The notes beneath the pieces are model-generated. The model was not told the DNA's origin and did not search any database. It was given only the letters and a program-made list of their open reading frames with translations. Positions 10,591-21,063 of a stretch of DNA of 64,000 bases are shown piece by piece. The stretch's first letter is position 1; every line of letters starts with the position of its first letter. The position numbers and the translations under genes were made by a program. This DNA comes from Bemisia tabaci. Its lineage: Eukaryota; Arthropoda; Insecta; Hemiptera; Aleyrodidae. The stretch lies in contig NC_092799.1 of assembly GCF_918797505.1 (NCBI RefSeq), positions 13,106,295 to 13,170,294 of the forward strand. The letters are read 5' to 3'.

Positions 10591-11106
10591 TTTCCCAGTT
10601 TCACGCATTTGATAAAATTAATAAAGAAAAAAATGAATAGAGCATAGCCGATTAAATAGACTCAGTCTGGCGTCGGGTGGAGATAGCGAGCGACAAATTA
10701 CAGGCCGAGTTCTTGACCTTTATATCCGGAGCGACACGGCGGCTTTTACCCGAGTGACTCCGCCGCTGAAAACTGCTCTCTTCGAGCCTCAGCTTCAGCT
10801 CCTATTCGTCTCCGAGCGGAAGAGAGAGACGACCTTATTCCGCCGCACTCGGCCGGCGATAACGCTAATCTATGTCAGTGCTTTAATTAAAATAATTGAC
10901 TTCAATTACTCAAACAGTGGCGAGTGCGCCGCCGTGATTCTGTGCCTTATTACAGGGATTCCGCGCACTCTCCAAGTCCAAGTCCCCGTCACGTTTTCAA
11001 TGTTGGCTTTGCTTTATGACCAATCATTTCCAGCCGGGCCAACATCAACACTGCCGAGGGTCTTGACACGCAGATTTCCGAGGAGATCTATCGATCCCTT
11101 CGATAC
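10591..11106. other. GC-rich unique stretch
   Basis: CpG-rich DNA with a 156-codon plus-strand frame (10754-11224) whose last third is family B sequence. There are alternating hydrophobic stretches but no domain I recognise. CTTTATATCC near 10720 could be a TATA-like element. A promoter or exon is possible but unsupported. Confidence 0.2.
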
Positions 11107-11189
11107 TACCGCACTAAAGAAGAACGCCGGAGGACAATTCGAGAGTTGCCAAATTTCCTTCAATAAAATGTTTATTATTGAAAGTATAG

Positions 11190-11386
11190 GAAGAGTGACT
11201 TGCCGGCCGAGTTATGGATCATAGAGCCATAAAAAATAGTTCGTGGAGCCATGCTTATAGGTTCACGAAGAATAAAGTATGGCTCAGAAAGCCATACTGT
11301 AGACGGTGCCTAAGTCACTTTGGTTAGAAATTATGGATCTACGAGCCATTTTCTGTGGGTCTCAGAGTCATACCATTTTTTAAGTG
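11190..11386. mobile_element. Unclassified insert in family B
   Basis: About 200 bp not found in other B copies. It contains repeated words TATGGATC, GAGCCAT and inverted ATGGCTC, as in ATGGATCATAGAGCCAT, and a GTGACTTGCC / AAGTCAC pair. Probably a small foldback element; the boundaries are approximate. Confidence 0.45.
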
Positions 11387-11394
11387 TATGAATA

Positions 11395-11609
11395 CATTGG
11401 AAAAAAAACACATTGGATCTAGAGTCCAGACTCTTAAAAACATCGAAAAAAAATACTCTTGAATCAATCAGATTTAAGCTTAAATCAAGATCCAAGCCTC
11501 TTAATTTGAGCGGATCTCCTTTTGATTTAAGCTTAAATCAAGAGTCCTTTTTCTTGTCGATATTTTCAAGAGTCTGGACTCTAGATCCAATGTGGTTTTT
11601 TTCCCAGTG
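11395..11609. mobile_element. Family K foldback element, copy 2
   Basis: CATTGGAAAAAAAACACATT to TTTTTTCCCAGTG, with GTCCAGACTCTT arms. Flanked by TA on both sides (11393-11394 and 11610-11611), splitting the B motif ATGAATATTTTTCC. A TA duplication fits Tc1/mariner-type transposition. Confidence 0.85.
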
Positions 11610-11741
11610 TATTTTTCCTTTAAATTTTCAGAATCTTTAGGTCAAATTGCGAACAAAATTATCTGAAATATTGGGAGGAAAATATTCATGAGTTTACCAG
11701 GAAATTCGCGTTATGTCAAAGGAAATTTGGTTACGCCTGAA

Positions 11742-12651
11742 CAGGGCCGGATTTACTTGCTTGCCGCCCATGGGCCGCCTGTATTTTGCCGCCCCCCTTC
11801 TCATTCGTTTTGAAACATCAATAAAAACCATCAAGTAAACGTGCCGGATGGGGAGAGGCGTATAAGACGTGTTTACTCGTGTTGGTCACAACTTTTGCGA
11901 AAGCCCTGTCAACACTAATAGCAAAAGTTCACGGAACTTGGCGCGAAAGTTAAGTTCCGTAAACCTATCTCTGTATGAACATGGCCCTCCATTTACAAGA
12001 AATGAACCTAAAAATTATGAAAGAACAAACATAAATGTGGTATAATAATTTTAACTTCCGCCGCCGCGCCGCGTTGACCGCACTGTGTTTGGCGCAATGC
12101 GTGAAGTATTCCTACAGTCTTACATGCGCTATGCGTTTCGGGCCGACCGCTGCTGCTGCACGCACTGTGTTTGACGCATTGCGTGAAGTATTCATGCAGT
12201 CTTGTAAGCGCTATGCGATTCACGCTGTCCGCTGCTGACCGCAGCGACCGCACTGTCTTTGGCGCAATGCGTGAAGTATTCATGCAGTCTTGTAGGCGCT
12301 AATATGTGTTACATGCCGACCGCCGCGCAGAGGGTTTCTCCTTTTCATCCCACGTTCTCGTCATCATTGCTCTCTGCGCCGCGCCGTTCCAGGCGAAATT
12401 CCGTGTTCGGTTTCTCTCTTAGTCTTAAACCGACTAATTAAAGGTGCTGTTGATTGTATCATAGAGGGACGACAAAATTAGAGATATACTCTCAGGAAAT
12501 GAGAGATTTTGTCACCTTTTCTCGTTCGTATTTTTTTTCTGAATCCGATTTTTCTTCATAGGTGCATTGAAAAAAATTGCAAAATTTGCCGCCCCCTAAA
12601 TTTGCCGCCATGGGCCGCGGCCCATGTGGCTACCCCCTTAATCCGGCCCTG
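11742..12651 (+). mobile_element. Family L non-autonomous hAT, full length
   Basis: CAGGGCCGGATTTACTTGC to TTAATCCGGCCCTG, about 910 bp, flanked by a perfect 8-bp duplication CGCCTGAA (11734-11741 and 12652-12659) of family B sequence. The subterminal GCCGCC/GGGCCGC words occur at both ends. The interior holds three copies of a minisatellite unit. No transposase frame is present, so it would depend on a source elsewhere. Confidence 0.9.
12085..12315 (+). repeat. Minisatellite, 3 units, inside family L
   Basis: Three diverged units of roughly 70-90 bp. Each contains GCGCAATGCGTGAAGTATTC (or a one-base variant), then CAGTCTTGTAGGCGCTA and a stretch of CGCCGACCGC. The same unit occurs in the other L copies and in repeat LL. 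Confidence 0.85.
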
Positions 12652-12773
12652 CGCCTGAAGGTTCACACGGCGTTTTCCCTTAGCACGGCAGTATACGGCT
12701 CCGTAGAAATCGGATAAATACAGACGTACTCCTTCAGATACCCAACAGGCAGTCTAAGATGTTTGGTATAATG

Positions 12774-13029
12774 ATTGGACCACGCTAAGCAGAAAGAAGC
12801 CAAGCCACGTCAGCTGTTGCAAAATTCAACTGAGTAATTTAATTTTTTACTAGAGAACGTTTGGGCGAATTTGTTGGAAACTTTAAGGAATTTGCTTTGT
12901 ACTATGCAGAAAATTCACTGAAACTCGCACAAAAATACGCACAAACTTTTCATGTATAAAATTAAAGTGCCCGATTAAATTTGAAAATAGTTGATGGGGT
13001 TTGATTTCTTTTTGCTCAATACGGTCCAA
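12774..13029. mobile_element. Family H MITE, copy 1
   Basis: Left end ATTGGACCACGCTAAGCAGA with AGCCAAGCCACGTCAGCTG, right end GATTTCTTTTTGCTCAATAC and GGTCCAA. The interior has CGTTTGGGCGAAT and inverted GCACAAACTTTTC. Same design as copies at 17289 and 30555. Confidence 0.75.
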
Positions 13030-13063
13030 CTCACTTGTTTTCTAGACAAAAGAACGTAACTAT

Positions 13064-13324
13064 ATGCATTTCAACGTTGCAAAATTTCCACTTACAGTCC
13101 ACCCTTTTCTCGCGGACGGTAACAAAGTTAAACGTGCATTACAGTCGAAGAATTTATTTGTAATTAGAGGTAATTTCCTCGAGACGATTTTAGGCGTTCA
13201 ATTTGAGGGAAGGAAGGAAAGTTTTGTGAAACCTGATTCGGATAATTTGCAAACAGAGGAAAATTCACTCTTAATGGTTGATAATTGGGCTATTCTCGGT
13301 TTTTTCCGCAAGACGCCAGTTTGA
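13064..13324 (+). CDS. Hypothetical 86-codon open frame
   Basis: ATG at 13064 with an in-frame TAG closely upstream, ending TGA. Codon composition is fairly even and the translation is rich in charged residues (for example GRKESFVKPDSDNLQ). No known domain, signal peptide or membrane segment. It lies in non-repeat DNA between family H and family B. It may be a lone exon or chance. Confidence 0.15.
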   Translation: MHFNVAKFPLTVHPFLADGNKVKRALQSKNLFVIRGNFLETILGVQFEGRKESFVKPDSDNLQTEENSLLMVDNWAILGFFRKTPV

Positions 13325-13723
13325 AATGACTTATTAAATCGTAATTCATCAATCAAAACTTACTTTAGGAACTTCCCCGAATTTCCCCGGGCGTATTCTG
13401 CGTTAGTAGGGTGAGAAAAAATACATTGCCTTCCTCGTGCCTTACACTGTGGCTTCGAGCCTCGATATAAAAAAACATATTTTTTTCACAGTTCAGTAAA
13501 TTGTTATGTGAGAAGGCTATGCAATTGTCCGACGAGATAAGACATTGTCATGCAAAAGTATACTATTTATTTCGTTTTTTTCCAATGAATTCTAGCTTTT
13601 ATCCAATTTTTTTCACGACATGAAACAGAAACAATGAAAGTTTAAGTTCCCTTTCTTGACACTCTAGGCCACTGTCTTTTTTCCCAGAGTACAGAGTTAG
13701 AGTCACACCAGCTTCACTACTGC
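13325..13723. other. Unannotated stretch
   Basis: No recurring repeat and no supportable frame. It is AT-rich with several T-tracts. Confidence 0.4.
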
Positions 13724-13966
13724 CATGCTAAATAAAGCGCCATAGGAACATTCAAAAGTTGCCGAATTTCAGCCGATAAAATGTTCATTTTAGAGGAGAG
13801 TTAGGGCTATTTTCTCTTCGAATATTCAGATGGATCACATTGCGAATGAAACTAAGAAAAAAAGGAGGCAAAATATTCAAAGATTTCCCGGAAATTTCAT
13901 ACTTTATCGGAAGAAATGTGACAACGTCTGGAGGCTCATACGGCGTTTTCCCTTACCACAGCAGAA
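13724..13966. mobile_element. Family B MITE
   Basis: ACTGCCATGCTAAATAAAGC at the left, AACGTCTGGAGGCTCATACG and GCGTTTTCCCTTACCACAGCAG at the right, with the B interior between. Intact in length. Confidence 0.8.
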
Positions 13967-14066
13967 TAGACTGCAAGAACAGAGATGCTACAGAATTTGG
14001 AAATTGAAATTCCCTGACATTTCCCTGATTTTCCTAACACATTTTGGTAAAATTCTCTGACAATTG

Positions 14067-14320
14067 GATTGCATTTTGCAAAAAGGAACCAGAAGAAATG
14101 CGATGATGCTAAGATTGTGCATTTTCATCCTTTGCAATACAATTACTGAAACCATGACAAAATATGAAATTTACATAGTAATTTTGTCTTAAATTTACAG
14201 TTTTTAGCTAGTAAAATAGAAACTGTTAGTGGATAACCAGGTTTTTCTTCCAAGACAAAAGAAGTTGCACAATCTTGGCAACATTGCAATGCTCCTGGTT
14301 CCTTTCTGAAAAATGCAATC
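14067..14320. mobile_element. Family D MITE nested in C
   Basis: GATTGCATTTTGCAAAAAGG to its inverse ending AAAAATGCAATC, with GGAACCAG and CTGGTTCC next inward. CAATTG occurs on both sides (14061-14066 and 14321-14326), while the uninterrupted C copy at 5573 reads GACAATTGAAG, so AATTG was duplicated. Confidence 0.85.
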
Positions 14321-14404
14321 CAATTGAAGGTGTGACGGATGGTTAAGAAGGCACAATTGAAAACAGTTTTGAGGCGAAATTTATTGTTCGAAACCTCAAA
14401 CCCA

Positions 14405-14607
14405 CATTGAAAAAAACACTCCAGCCGTGGAAGCCGTACTTATGGGCTATATAGAGGTACCATCCGTGTTCCGGGCTCAGAGGCTGAAAGTTCCGAGCGT
14501 AGCACCCGGAGCAGTCGAAGTGCTCCGGGTGCTACGCCCGGAACACGGATGGTATCTCTATATAGCCCGTAAGTACGGCTTCCACGGCCGGAGTGTTTTT
14601 TTCAGTG
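14405..14607. mobile_element. Element E, near-perfect hairpin nested in C
   Basis: Ends CATTGAAAAAAACACTCC and GGAGTGTTTTTTTCAGTG. Arms of about 95 bp match nearly throughout, including GGGCTATATAGAG with CTCTATATAGCCC and CACCCGGAGCA with TGCTCCGGGTG. The flanking CA is duplicated. The high arm identity suggests a young insertion, and transcription through it would give a long stable hairpin. Confidence 0.85.
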
Positions 14608-14902
14608 CATTCTAGAAGGCAAATGAAGGTGATTTAACAAATTTTCCCTGACATTGTCGTCATTTCCCCAGACATTTCCCGGTTTTCCCTGGCTGTGGCA
14701 ACCCTGCCAGAACCCAGACGAACTTCGGGGTATCATAAAAAAATAAATAAATGAAACAGGTCAGGAGGTCGTCATTGAATGTTTCATAAACGTCACCGGT
14801 TTCGCGATGCGTGCGCTTTGCTGAGCCCAGCTCCGCGCCTTGCACCTGTAACTGCAACCGAGAGCCGGATGACTCGTCAGATTGCGAGCGTGGAGTCGGC
14901 CG

Positions 14903-15028
14903 ATTGAACTTATTTCTGCCGAACGGAACTATGTGCAGTAAGTCATAAGCCCTGAGACCCATTAGAATATATGCACAACAGGGCTCACGTTATAATGCAC
15001 ATAGTTACGTTTGGCAGAAACGCATCGA
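14903..15028. mobile_element. Family U mini-hairpin, copy 1
   Basis: ATTGAACTTATTTCTGCC with CGGAACTATGTGCA at the left, TGCACATAGTTACGTTTGGC and AGAAACGCATCG at the right, around a core with GCCCTGAGACCCAT and CAGGGCTCACG. Confidence 0.7.
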
Positions 15029-15164
15029 GTTCCGACCTCGAGGTGAGGGACTAGGGGTGCCACCTCCAACAGCGCCAATTAGTCACACGCAGAAGTACCG
15101 GTAGTCAAATCGAATGCGGCACTTCCACGGACGCGAATTGCTCGGCCAGGGGGGAGGAGGACGC

Positions 15165-15500
15165 GTGCGTGGACACAGTTGTGATTCTGAGCGAGGGCTC
15201 CATGACTTTCATCCGATTCGATAAACAAAACTTTTTGCGAAACCGGAAATTCGACGGCCTAAGTCCGCAATCACATATCTCGTTTGCGATGTCTGAAAAT
15301 CTCCGCCTCTGTGTTATTTTTTTAAAGGATAACAAATTGGCATCATTCCTTGAAGTTTATGCAGAATTTTCTTCGCACATAGAGGAAAAATCACGGCAGT
15401 TTGAAGAATTGCCGTTGAGTAGTTTCCCGTTTAAAAAATAAAGTATGACTATGACAGGAAGTCTGTGACATCGCAAACCGAGTTATGTGATTGCCGACTT
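15165..15500. repeat. Repeat EE, copy 1
   Basis: Shares TTTGCGATGTCTGAAAATCTC, GCAGAATTTTCTTCGCAC and CGAGTTATGTGATTGCCGAC with copies at 32985, 52968 and 62296. Two inverted blocks (TTTGCGATGTC near 15286 and GACATCGCAAA near 15468) bracket the AT-rich middle, so this is another foldback. Confidence 0.5.
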
Positions 15501-15689
15501 ATACCGTCGAATTCCCTTGTGTTACCTACGTCTGGTTACAGTCAAAACGCAATCATTTCGTGAAATTATAAGAAGAGTAATCAGTTCTGGCAAATTCCAA
15601 TGGAGGTGTATAAGTTGTTTGGACCGAGTTAAACAGAAACGCAACGTGCCACAATTGGACGCATTTCTGCCAAAAGTGGACTAAACACG

Positions 15690-15945
15690 ATGATACCCTC
15701 GGTTCATTAATTGAACAATTATTGGCGAAGATATGACAAAATGATCTAATCTGCTAAAATACGTGTTTTTAAATGGGAAATGCCGCCAGATGACGTCACT
15801 AGGCGGTTCACTTACTCACTTTAAAATCTATTCTTTCATACTTTTTCCCAAATCAGGAAAAGATTACAAAAAATATTGTGAAATCAGCTCATGAAGCACT
15901 TTCAGATGAAGCAATAAAAAATTCGCATGCAAATTCTCCATTCCA
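15690..15945 (+). repeat. Dispersed repeat JJ, copy 3
   Basis: Best preserved uninterrupted copy: CGAAGATATGACAAAATGAT, TTTTTAAATGGGAAATGCCG, CCAGATGACGTCACTAGGCG, CAGATGAAGCAATAAAAAAT and GCAAATTCTCCATTCC. It shows the original site into which element II went at 9454. Confidence 0.7.
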
Positions 15946-16375
15946 GAAAAAGAAACGTGGATAATAAAGCGGTTGGCTTTTTTACATTGACTTTCATGCC
16001 TAGGTACTTTTGGAATGCGACACTTTCTGGCAACAGAGACATATCTGTATATACTCGCGGGTGTGGGTGGAAGGGGCGCACCCCGTGGGTCCCAGCGACG
16101 GCGGCGCGGCGGTGGACAAATTGAATGGGAGAACAATTGCCATTGGTCATGGGTCCGGCGACCGCCGCGCCGTCCAACGTCCACACGCTCGCCCGAAATC
16201 AGGATTGCCCAATGCCCCATGCCCAACCCGATCCCGTAAAAGAAGTATTCGCACCCACGTCGACAACGGAAACCGAACGTGGTACCGTAACTCCATTTCC
16301 AACGCAATTTCAAATCGTTTCCGCGCATTTTTTTCTGCTACCCGCCACAAGACAAAAGGAACAACGCAATGAGAG
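15946..16375. other. GC-rich segment open in several frames
   Basis: At least five overlapping frames of 65-154 codons on both strands cover this segment. That reflects high GC and few stops rather than one clear gene. No frame contains a domain I know. The plus-strand 125-codon frame (16125-16502) runs into family KK-like sequence. Confidence 0.2.
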
Positions 16376-16798
16376 CATTGTTCGAAACTCACAGGCGCCA
16401 ACGCGCCAAATGCGTGTGCAAATGCGACTTTTCAGCGTCTCTAACCGAAAATTGGAGTTAAGGTTATTGGATAAGGGAGCTCCTGTATGGGTTACAGTGT
16501 GATAAAAGCGCCCTTTTTATGTAGCATCATCAAAGGAGAATTTTTAAGCGCCTCCAGGAAAATTGAACAGAATAACTTGGGATTTTTATATATCCTTGCA
16601 AGGGTTTGTTCTTACAAAAATTAAAAAATATGTATTAAAACAATTCCGTTCTTTTGACAAAATTTAATGTAGGCCCACGCATCCACCCCCACCTTAAAAT
16701 TTTCAAAATTTTATATTTTTCTTGTTTCGTACTTTTTGAAGAGCAAATCATTGTAATACCTCACAAGAATCTATTTCCTAAGTCGTGCATTTGAATCA
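16376..16798. repeat. KK-like left end and unassigned sequence
   Basis: TTGTTCGAAACTCACAGGCG and CCAACGCGCCAAATGCG resemble the start of the KK element at 16799, but the similarity fades within about 60 bp. The remainder is AT-rich and unassigned. Confidence 0.35.
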
Positions 16799-17129
16799 GT
16801 GTTCGAAACTCACAGACGCCTACGCGTCAATGCGCCTAAAAAATCGGTCATGGCGCCTAAAAAATGAAGGCACTGCTCCAACGTGGCCCCTAAAAAATTA
16901 CACCCTTCCCCATAAAAAAGACCCTAATTTTTCTGTATGGTGATTTTTCGAAATTTCCCCCAAGTTACAGCTACTTGTTCTGTATGACTTAAACACTTGC
17001 TAAACAACTTGCATCTAACTTTTCACTAGAGGCGCTATGATTTATAGGCAAAAAATTAATTTGGCACCTAAAACTCAAGTATGATACGCTGCATGGCTCC
17101 TGAAATTCGAAGGTGAGTTTCGAACACCG
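16799..17129. mobile_element. Family KK element, copy 1
   Basis: Ends GTGTTCGAAACTCAC and GTGAGTTTCGAACAC. The interior has repeated GGCGCCTAAAAAAT-type words (TGGCGCCTAAAAAATGAAGG), GTGATTTTTCGAAATTTC and AACTTTTCACTAGAGG. A second copy lies at 47940-48274. Confidence 0.75.
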
Positions 17130-17288
17130 AGTGGGAGGGGGGGATACCCCTTTTAAATACTACTATTTTATGTTTGACGAGCAACATATTCATTTCCGAG
17201 GAATGCCTATGTCCCATAAAATAATCATAGAGGAAAGCTGTAAGAAAATGTTAATTTTTATCTGGTTTTTTGTGTTGCATCTTGCAAT

Positions 17289-17546
17289 AATTGGACGGCG
17301 TTAAGCATAAAGGGACCAAGCCACATCGACTATGCCAAATTTAAGCGGCAATTTTAATTTCTTACGTGAAAACGGTTGGGCGGATTTATATGACATTTCA
17401 GAGAATTTTCTGCAGGGTATGGAGCAAATTCTTTAAAATTTAAAGTAATTCCACACAAACGGTATCATGTAAAAAAATAAAAATGCTCCGTTAAATTTGG
17501 CAATAGCTGATATGGCATGGCTCCTTTCTGCTAAACGCGGTCCAAT
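17289..17546. mobile_element. Family H MITE, copy 2
   Basis: AATTGGACGGCGTTAAGCAT with GGACCAAGCCACATCGAC at the left and GGCATGGCTCCTTTCTGCTA, AACGCGGTCCAAT at the right. Confidence 0.8.
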
Positions 17547-17754
17547 AAGACCGAGGAGTTCAACGTTGACATGATTGTGTCACTATAAGAACGCCTAGAG
17601 GGAACTTTGAACCAACACAATATGGAAAGAGCAAAGGGAAAAGGACGCGCGTTGATGACGGCGCAGAGATATAACTATTCGTGTTTGATGGACGTCCGTG
17701 TTGCATTTGCAAAATTGAAGGCGCGATGGCGTGAACGCAATTATTGCAACGCTC

Positions 17755-17922
17755 CAGTGGAGTGGCGTGCTTTGCGATCTATCGATATTTCTCATTTGAA
17801 GCTGTGGTAAATAATTGATTATTAAAGTGTTCACTGCGAACAGCCCGTTAATCCATACTTTTCCATAGGTTTAAACGGCAGATCAATCGATATATCGCAA
17901 AGCACGCCACGCCACGCCACTG
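17755..17922. mobile_element. Family A MITE (hAT-like)
   Basis: CAGTGGAGTGGCGTGCTTTG to CACGCCACGCCACGCCACTG, the right end having an extra CCACG unit. 8-bp target duplication CAACGCTC (17747-17754 and 17923-17930). Confidence 0.9.
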
Positions 17923-18037
17923 CAACGCTCAGCTCTACGCTGTGAATGAGGTGACGCTCATATTCGGGACAAAGCTTAAAAAACGAGGCCCAATTAGGGC
18001 GCTTGTATCTTCAGCTGTGTTGATGACTTAGCCATTG

Positions 18038-18190
18038 GCGGATCCAACAATTTGGCAACACCGGATTTCCTCCATTTAAACCTATGGAAATGTATCGATT
18101 CTTGGAGGGGCCAGGTACTCCGACAAGAATCGATTACTTAACACAGGTTTAAATGGAGAAAACCCGGTGTTGCCAAATTGCTGGATCCGC
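18038..18190. mobile_element. A-related hairpin with GCGGATCC ends
   Basis: GCGGATCCAACAATTTGGCA faces its inverse ending AATTGCTGGATCCGC. The inner arms TCCATTTAAACCTATGG and GTTTAAATGGAG resemble those of family A, but the ends and the centre (GGAGGGGCCAGGTACTCC) differ. It may be a recombinant of an A-type core with new ends. Confidence 0.7.
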
Positions 18191-18431
18191 TTCTGGACTT
18201 AGCGTTGAGTCCTGGATCAGGACAAGTCTTTCAGTTTATATCACACTCTTGCTTAAAGAGACGGACGAACTGAACACGATAGAAGAAATATTTGAGGTGA
18301 GAGACTCTGAAGCGAAATATTTGTATAAATTCGATCCGAGAGAATTAATATCCATTCGCAGATCAAAGAGACACACTGGTCCAATTTCAGGCGAAAAGAT
18401 ACCTGCGGCGCACAGTGGATTGAATCAATAG
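18191..18431 (+). CDS. Hypothetical open frame, end overlaps repeat Q
   Basis: Part of a 92-codon frame that begins inside the hairpin at 18153 and ends in the start of Q. The unique part (18191-18400) has even codon use and an acidic stretch (TDELNTIEEIFEVRDSEAK). A GAG followed by GTGAGA donor-like site is near 18296. No known domain. Could be a stray exon. Confidence 0.15.
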
Positions 18432-18648
18432 AAAAGGTCGGACAAAATTTGGAAACTTTAAAAGCTTATTACACCGTTTATACAAAACTTTGAGACTTTA
18501 AAAATGGTTTCATTGGTTTCCTCGTGTTATTTTCTTCTAGAAGCACCCCTCAAAGTTTAAGATCTGACGAAATATAAACATCAACATTTGCAGTTTTAGG
18601 CAAAAATTTTATGTCCGTCCTTTCTGATTGAGTCAATCCACTGTGCAG
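18404..18648. mobile_element. Family Q element, copy 1
   Basis: Ends GCGGCGCACAGTGGAT and ATCCACTGTGCAGC. The interior reads GGACAAAATTTGGAAACTTT, GAAGCACCCCTCAAAGTTTA and TGACGAAATATAAAC. It shows the uninterrupted form of the composite at 30334. Confidence 0.75.
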
Positions 18649-19009
18649 CAAATAAAATTACGGCGGCTGGGAGCTGAAAGGCTCACGTGCAGGGCCTGAG
18701 GGCATTTCTTTGACACACTGCCACCGCGAAGGTATTAATTTAAGTTGCAGCCATCATTCTTACATCCTGTATAGGGGTCTTTCTGGGAACTCGAGCACTT
18801 AAGAGCTAAAACTGACAAACAACCGAAATAAGAACTTAAATACGATAAAAAAAAGATAAAAAAACGAGCGAGAATATAGCTTTGCACTTTAGCAATCGGC
18901 GGGGAGTTGTTAGGTTAACGGCCTGGTCTGATGTGACGGATTAACTGTGAGCTGTGTCGCGCTGCTGAATGGCCGAATCTACGGGTATTTTTGCAGCAAA
19001 TGTTGCTTC
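18649..19009. other. Unannotated stretch
   Basis: No recurring repeat or supportable frame. Confidence 0.4.
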
Positions 19010-19017
19010 GATGTAGC

Positions 19018-19453
19018 TAGAGTCCCTTTATACCCAGAGTTAAGACAACTCGATTATCAGCTGACTGGCAGCCGGCCTTGGCTGGCCATGGAGGCCGAAA
19101 TGAGTGCACCCAAACGAACGATACTGAGGGATAAGGATCAGGAATCCTGCGATGTCTGTCACACAAAAACAACAACATCAACTAATTGATCAATTAAAAA
19201 GAAAATGAGATTGGTTTGTGAATAATTTCTTAATCTATTTTCATTTTGGACCAATGGAAATAACAATTTACTCTTGATAAACCACAATTAGGTAATATTT
19301 TCATTATTCTTGTTCACATTCAAGGTACCGCCATCTTGGTGCACTCGTTTCGGCCTCCATGAGCGAGAACCAATCAGAATTGGATTTTTTTTTAGGCCAC
19401 TTTCAGCCCAACCAAAAGTGAGTTGTCTTAACTCTGGGTATAAAGGGACTCTA
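19018..19453. mobile_element. Family P-type non-autonomous hAT
   Basis: TAGAGTCCCTTTATACCCAG to its inverse CTGGGTATAAAGGGACTCTA, flanked by a perfect 8-bp duplication GATGTAGC (19010-19017 and 19454-19461). Next inward, TTAAGACAACT pairs with AGTTGTCTTAA, and CATGGAGGCCGAAA pairs with TTTCGGCCTCCATG. The interior has no coding sequence. Confidence 0.9.
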
Positions 19454-19461
19454 GATGTAGC

Positions 19462-19709
19462 CTGCGGCGCACAGTGGATCCAGTTAATGAGAGAGGCCGG
19501 ACAAAATTTGGAAACTTTAAAAGCTCATACTTCCGTTCATACAAAATGTTGAAGATTTAAAAGAGGTACCATTAGTTTCCTCGTGAAATTTTCTTCGGAA
19601 AGCACCCCTTGAATTTTAAAATGTGACGAAATAAACATTAAAATTTGTGGCTTCAGTTAAAATTTCATGTCCGACCACTCCGCTTGACTCAATCTACTGC
19701 GCGGCAGTA
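19462..19709. mobile_element. Family Q element, copy 2
   Basis: GCGGCGCACAGTGGATCCAG to CTACTGCGCGGCAGTACC, same interior as copy 1. The P-type element lies immediately to its left, next to its end. Confidence 0.75.
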
Positions 19710-20583
19710 CCTATGGCTAAATTATTTATCGAGTGATGATCTGATTGTCGAGGCAAATAGATCTTGACCCGATCGATCGAGTATGACGAATAAATTGTTC
19801 CATAAGGCGCAAAATCAATCATTGCTAAAACCTTGGAGGATATATACTTGATTAATCTAAATGAGCTCTTGAGGCTCAACAATAACAATGAAACATATAC
19901 ATCCATAAAACAGTTCTGATTAAAACAATAATTTCTAATGGAATTTGCTGCAACATATTTCAACCGCTTACAGAGCGTCGTTGGTGTTATCTAGCGGTAT
20001 TTTCCCCCGGGAAGAAGTACTTGAAATTTTTAAGAGTCATCTCAGTTTACATTGATTAAACTCCGCGTGTTTCTGTAAGTCAATTGCATTATTCCTTATG
20101 GTATTATTGCACTGGCTCAATCTCTCCGTTTAAGATTGGCAGTTGACGAAGACTTCACATTTTTGAATAACGCATACATGAGGCATCAGGGGTCATTTAC
20201 CATAAAAGCATTCAATATGTTTGGACATATTGCATCTTGGACATTTGGGCGTTTGGACATTTTGACAGCTGGAAACTAATTATTTGCCTAACTGTCTAAC
20301 TTTAGACTATACATTCATATAATCATTTTATTTAATTAGTCTTAATTTTTTTTAAAAATCAAAATGATTATTTTCAAAATTTAAGTCTAAATTTCTATAT
20401 TTTATATACAATTGGTTGTTTATCCCTATAGGAATTCCAAAGCTTTAAGTCCTGATTCTCTCCCAAATCGTTCAAACTTCCTGGCTTCATGACTAATGAT
20501 ATTATACTTGAAACAATATTGATACAGCTAGCGCAATAGCCTGACGGCTCACGGAAATCTATAATCAGGAGGAAGAACAACAC
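19710..20583. other. Unannotated AT-rich stretch
   Basis: A short run of TTGGACATTT-like words occurs at 20219-20272. Otherwise I see nothing repeated or coding. Confidence 0.4.
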
Positions 20584-20806
20584 TGTAGCGCCACGCTGGT
20601 TGCACGAATGCGCGCTCGAGAGCTGATGGCGGTAGCGCGGCGCGACGGTGCACTGAATCAGGATTCAATTACCTTCATTACTCGAGAAAAAAAAACCAGC
20701 GCGAGGGAGAAAGACGCCGAGAGAAAGAAAGAAAACAACGAGGCGCGTATGACGAAATTAACTTCTGAATCCGTCGATCTCGTCGCTGCCGATTATAGAC
20801 TCGTCG
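20584..20806. other. GC-rich unique stretch
   Basis: Contains GCGCGCTCGAGAGC and purine-rich GAGAAAGACGCCGAGAGAAA, and a 69-codon frame (20608-20817) made mostly of charged residues. Unrecognised. It is cut by the family A insertion and continues to about 21063. Confidence 0.25.
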
Positions 20807-20970
20807 CAGTGACCTGACGTGAATTGCGATATATCGATTGTTATGCCATTAAACCTAGGGAAAAAGATCGATAAATAGAGTGTTCGTAGCGAACACATGA
20901 ATGCTCGATTCTTTACCATAGGTTTAAATGGCAAACCAATCGATAAATCGCAATTCACGCCACGCCACTG
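20807..20970. mobile_element. Family A MITE (hAT-like)
   Basis: CAGTGACCTGACGTGAATTG to CACGCCACGCCACTG with both TTGCGATATATCGATTG and CAATCGATAAATCGCAA arms. 8-bp duplication ACTCGTCG (20799-20806 and 20971-20978). Confidence 0.9.
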
Positions 20971-21063
20971 ACTCGTCGCGCTTTTTTCATCGCCCATTTT
21001 TGGAGCTATTTCGCCGGCGACTCGGAATGCGCGTGCGCAATCCGACATCCACGCCAGCGCTCC

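Larger units (their letters stand above)
11107..12693. mobile_element. Family B MITE broken by three insertions
   Basis: The B left arm (GAAGAACGCCGGAGGACAAT, then GAGAGTTGCCAAATTTCC) starts near 11107. The B right arm ends AAGGTTCACACGG, then CTTAGCACGGCAG. Between them lie an unclassified insert (11190-11386), a K element and an L element. Removing all three leaves a B element of normal length. Confidence 0.8.
13982..14706. mobile_element. Family C element carrying two guests
   Basis: Starts CAGAGATGCTACAGAATTTG and ends GGCTGTGGCAACCCTG, as in the copy at 5573. It is twice as long because D and E elements sit inside. The C words CTGACAATTG...AAGG and AACCCA...TTCTAGAAGG are each split by a guest. 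Confidence 0.85.

Noticed and set aside
15864..16502. Gene in the cluster of overlapping 94-154 codon frames
   Set aside because: All frames on both strands are similarly open because of base composition; none has a recognisable domain or clear splice sites.
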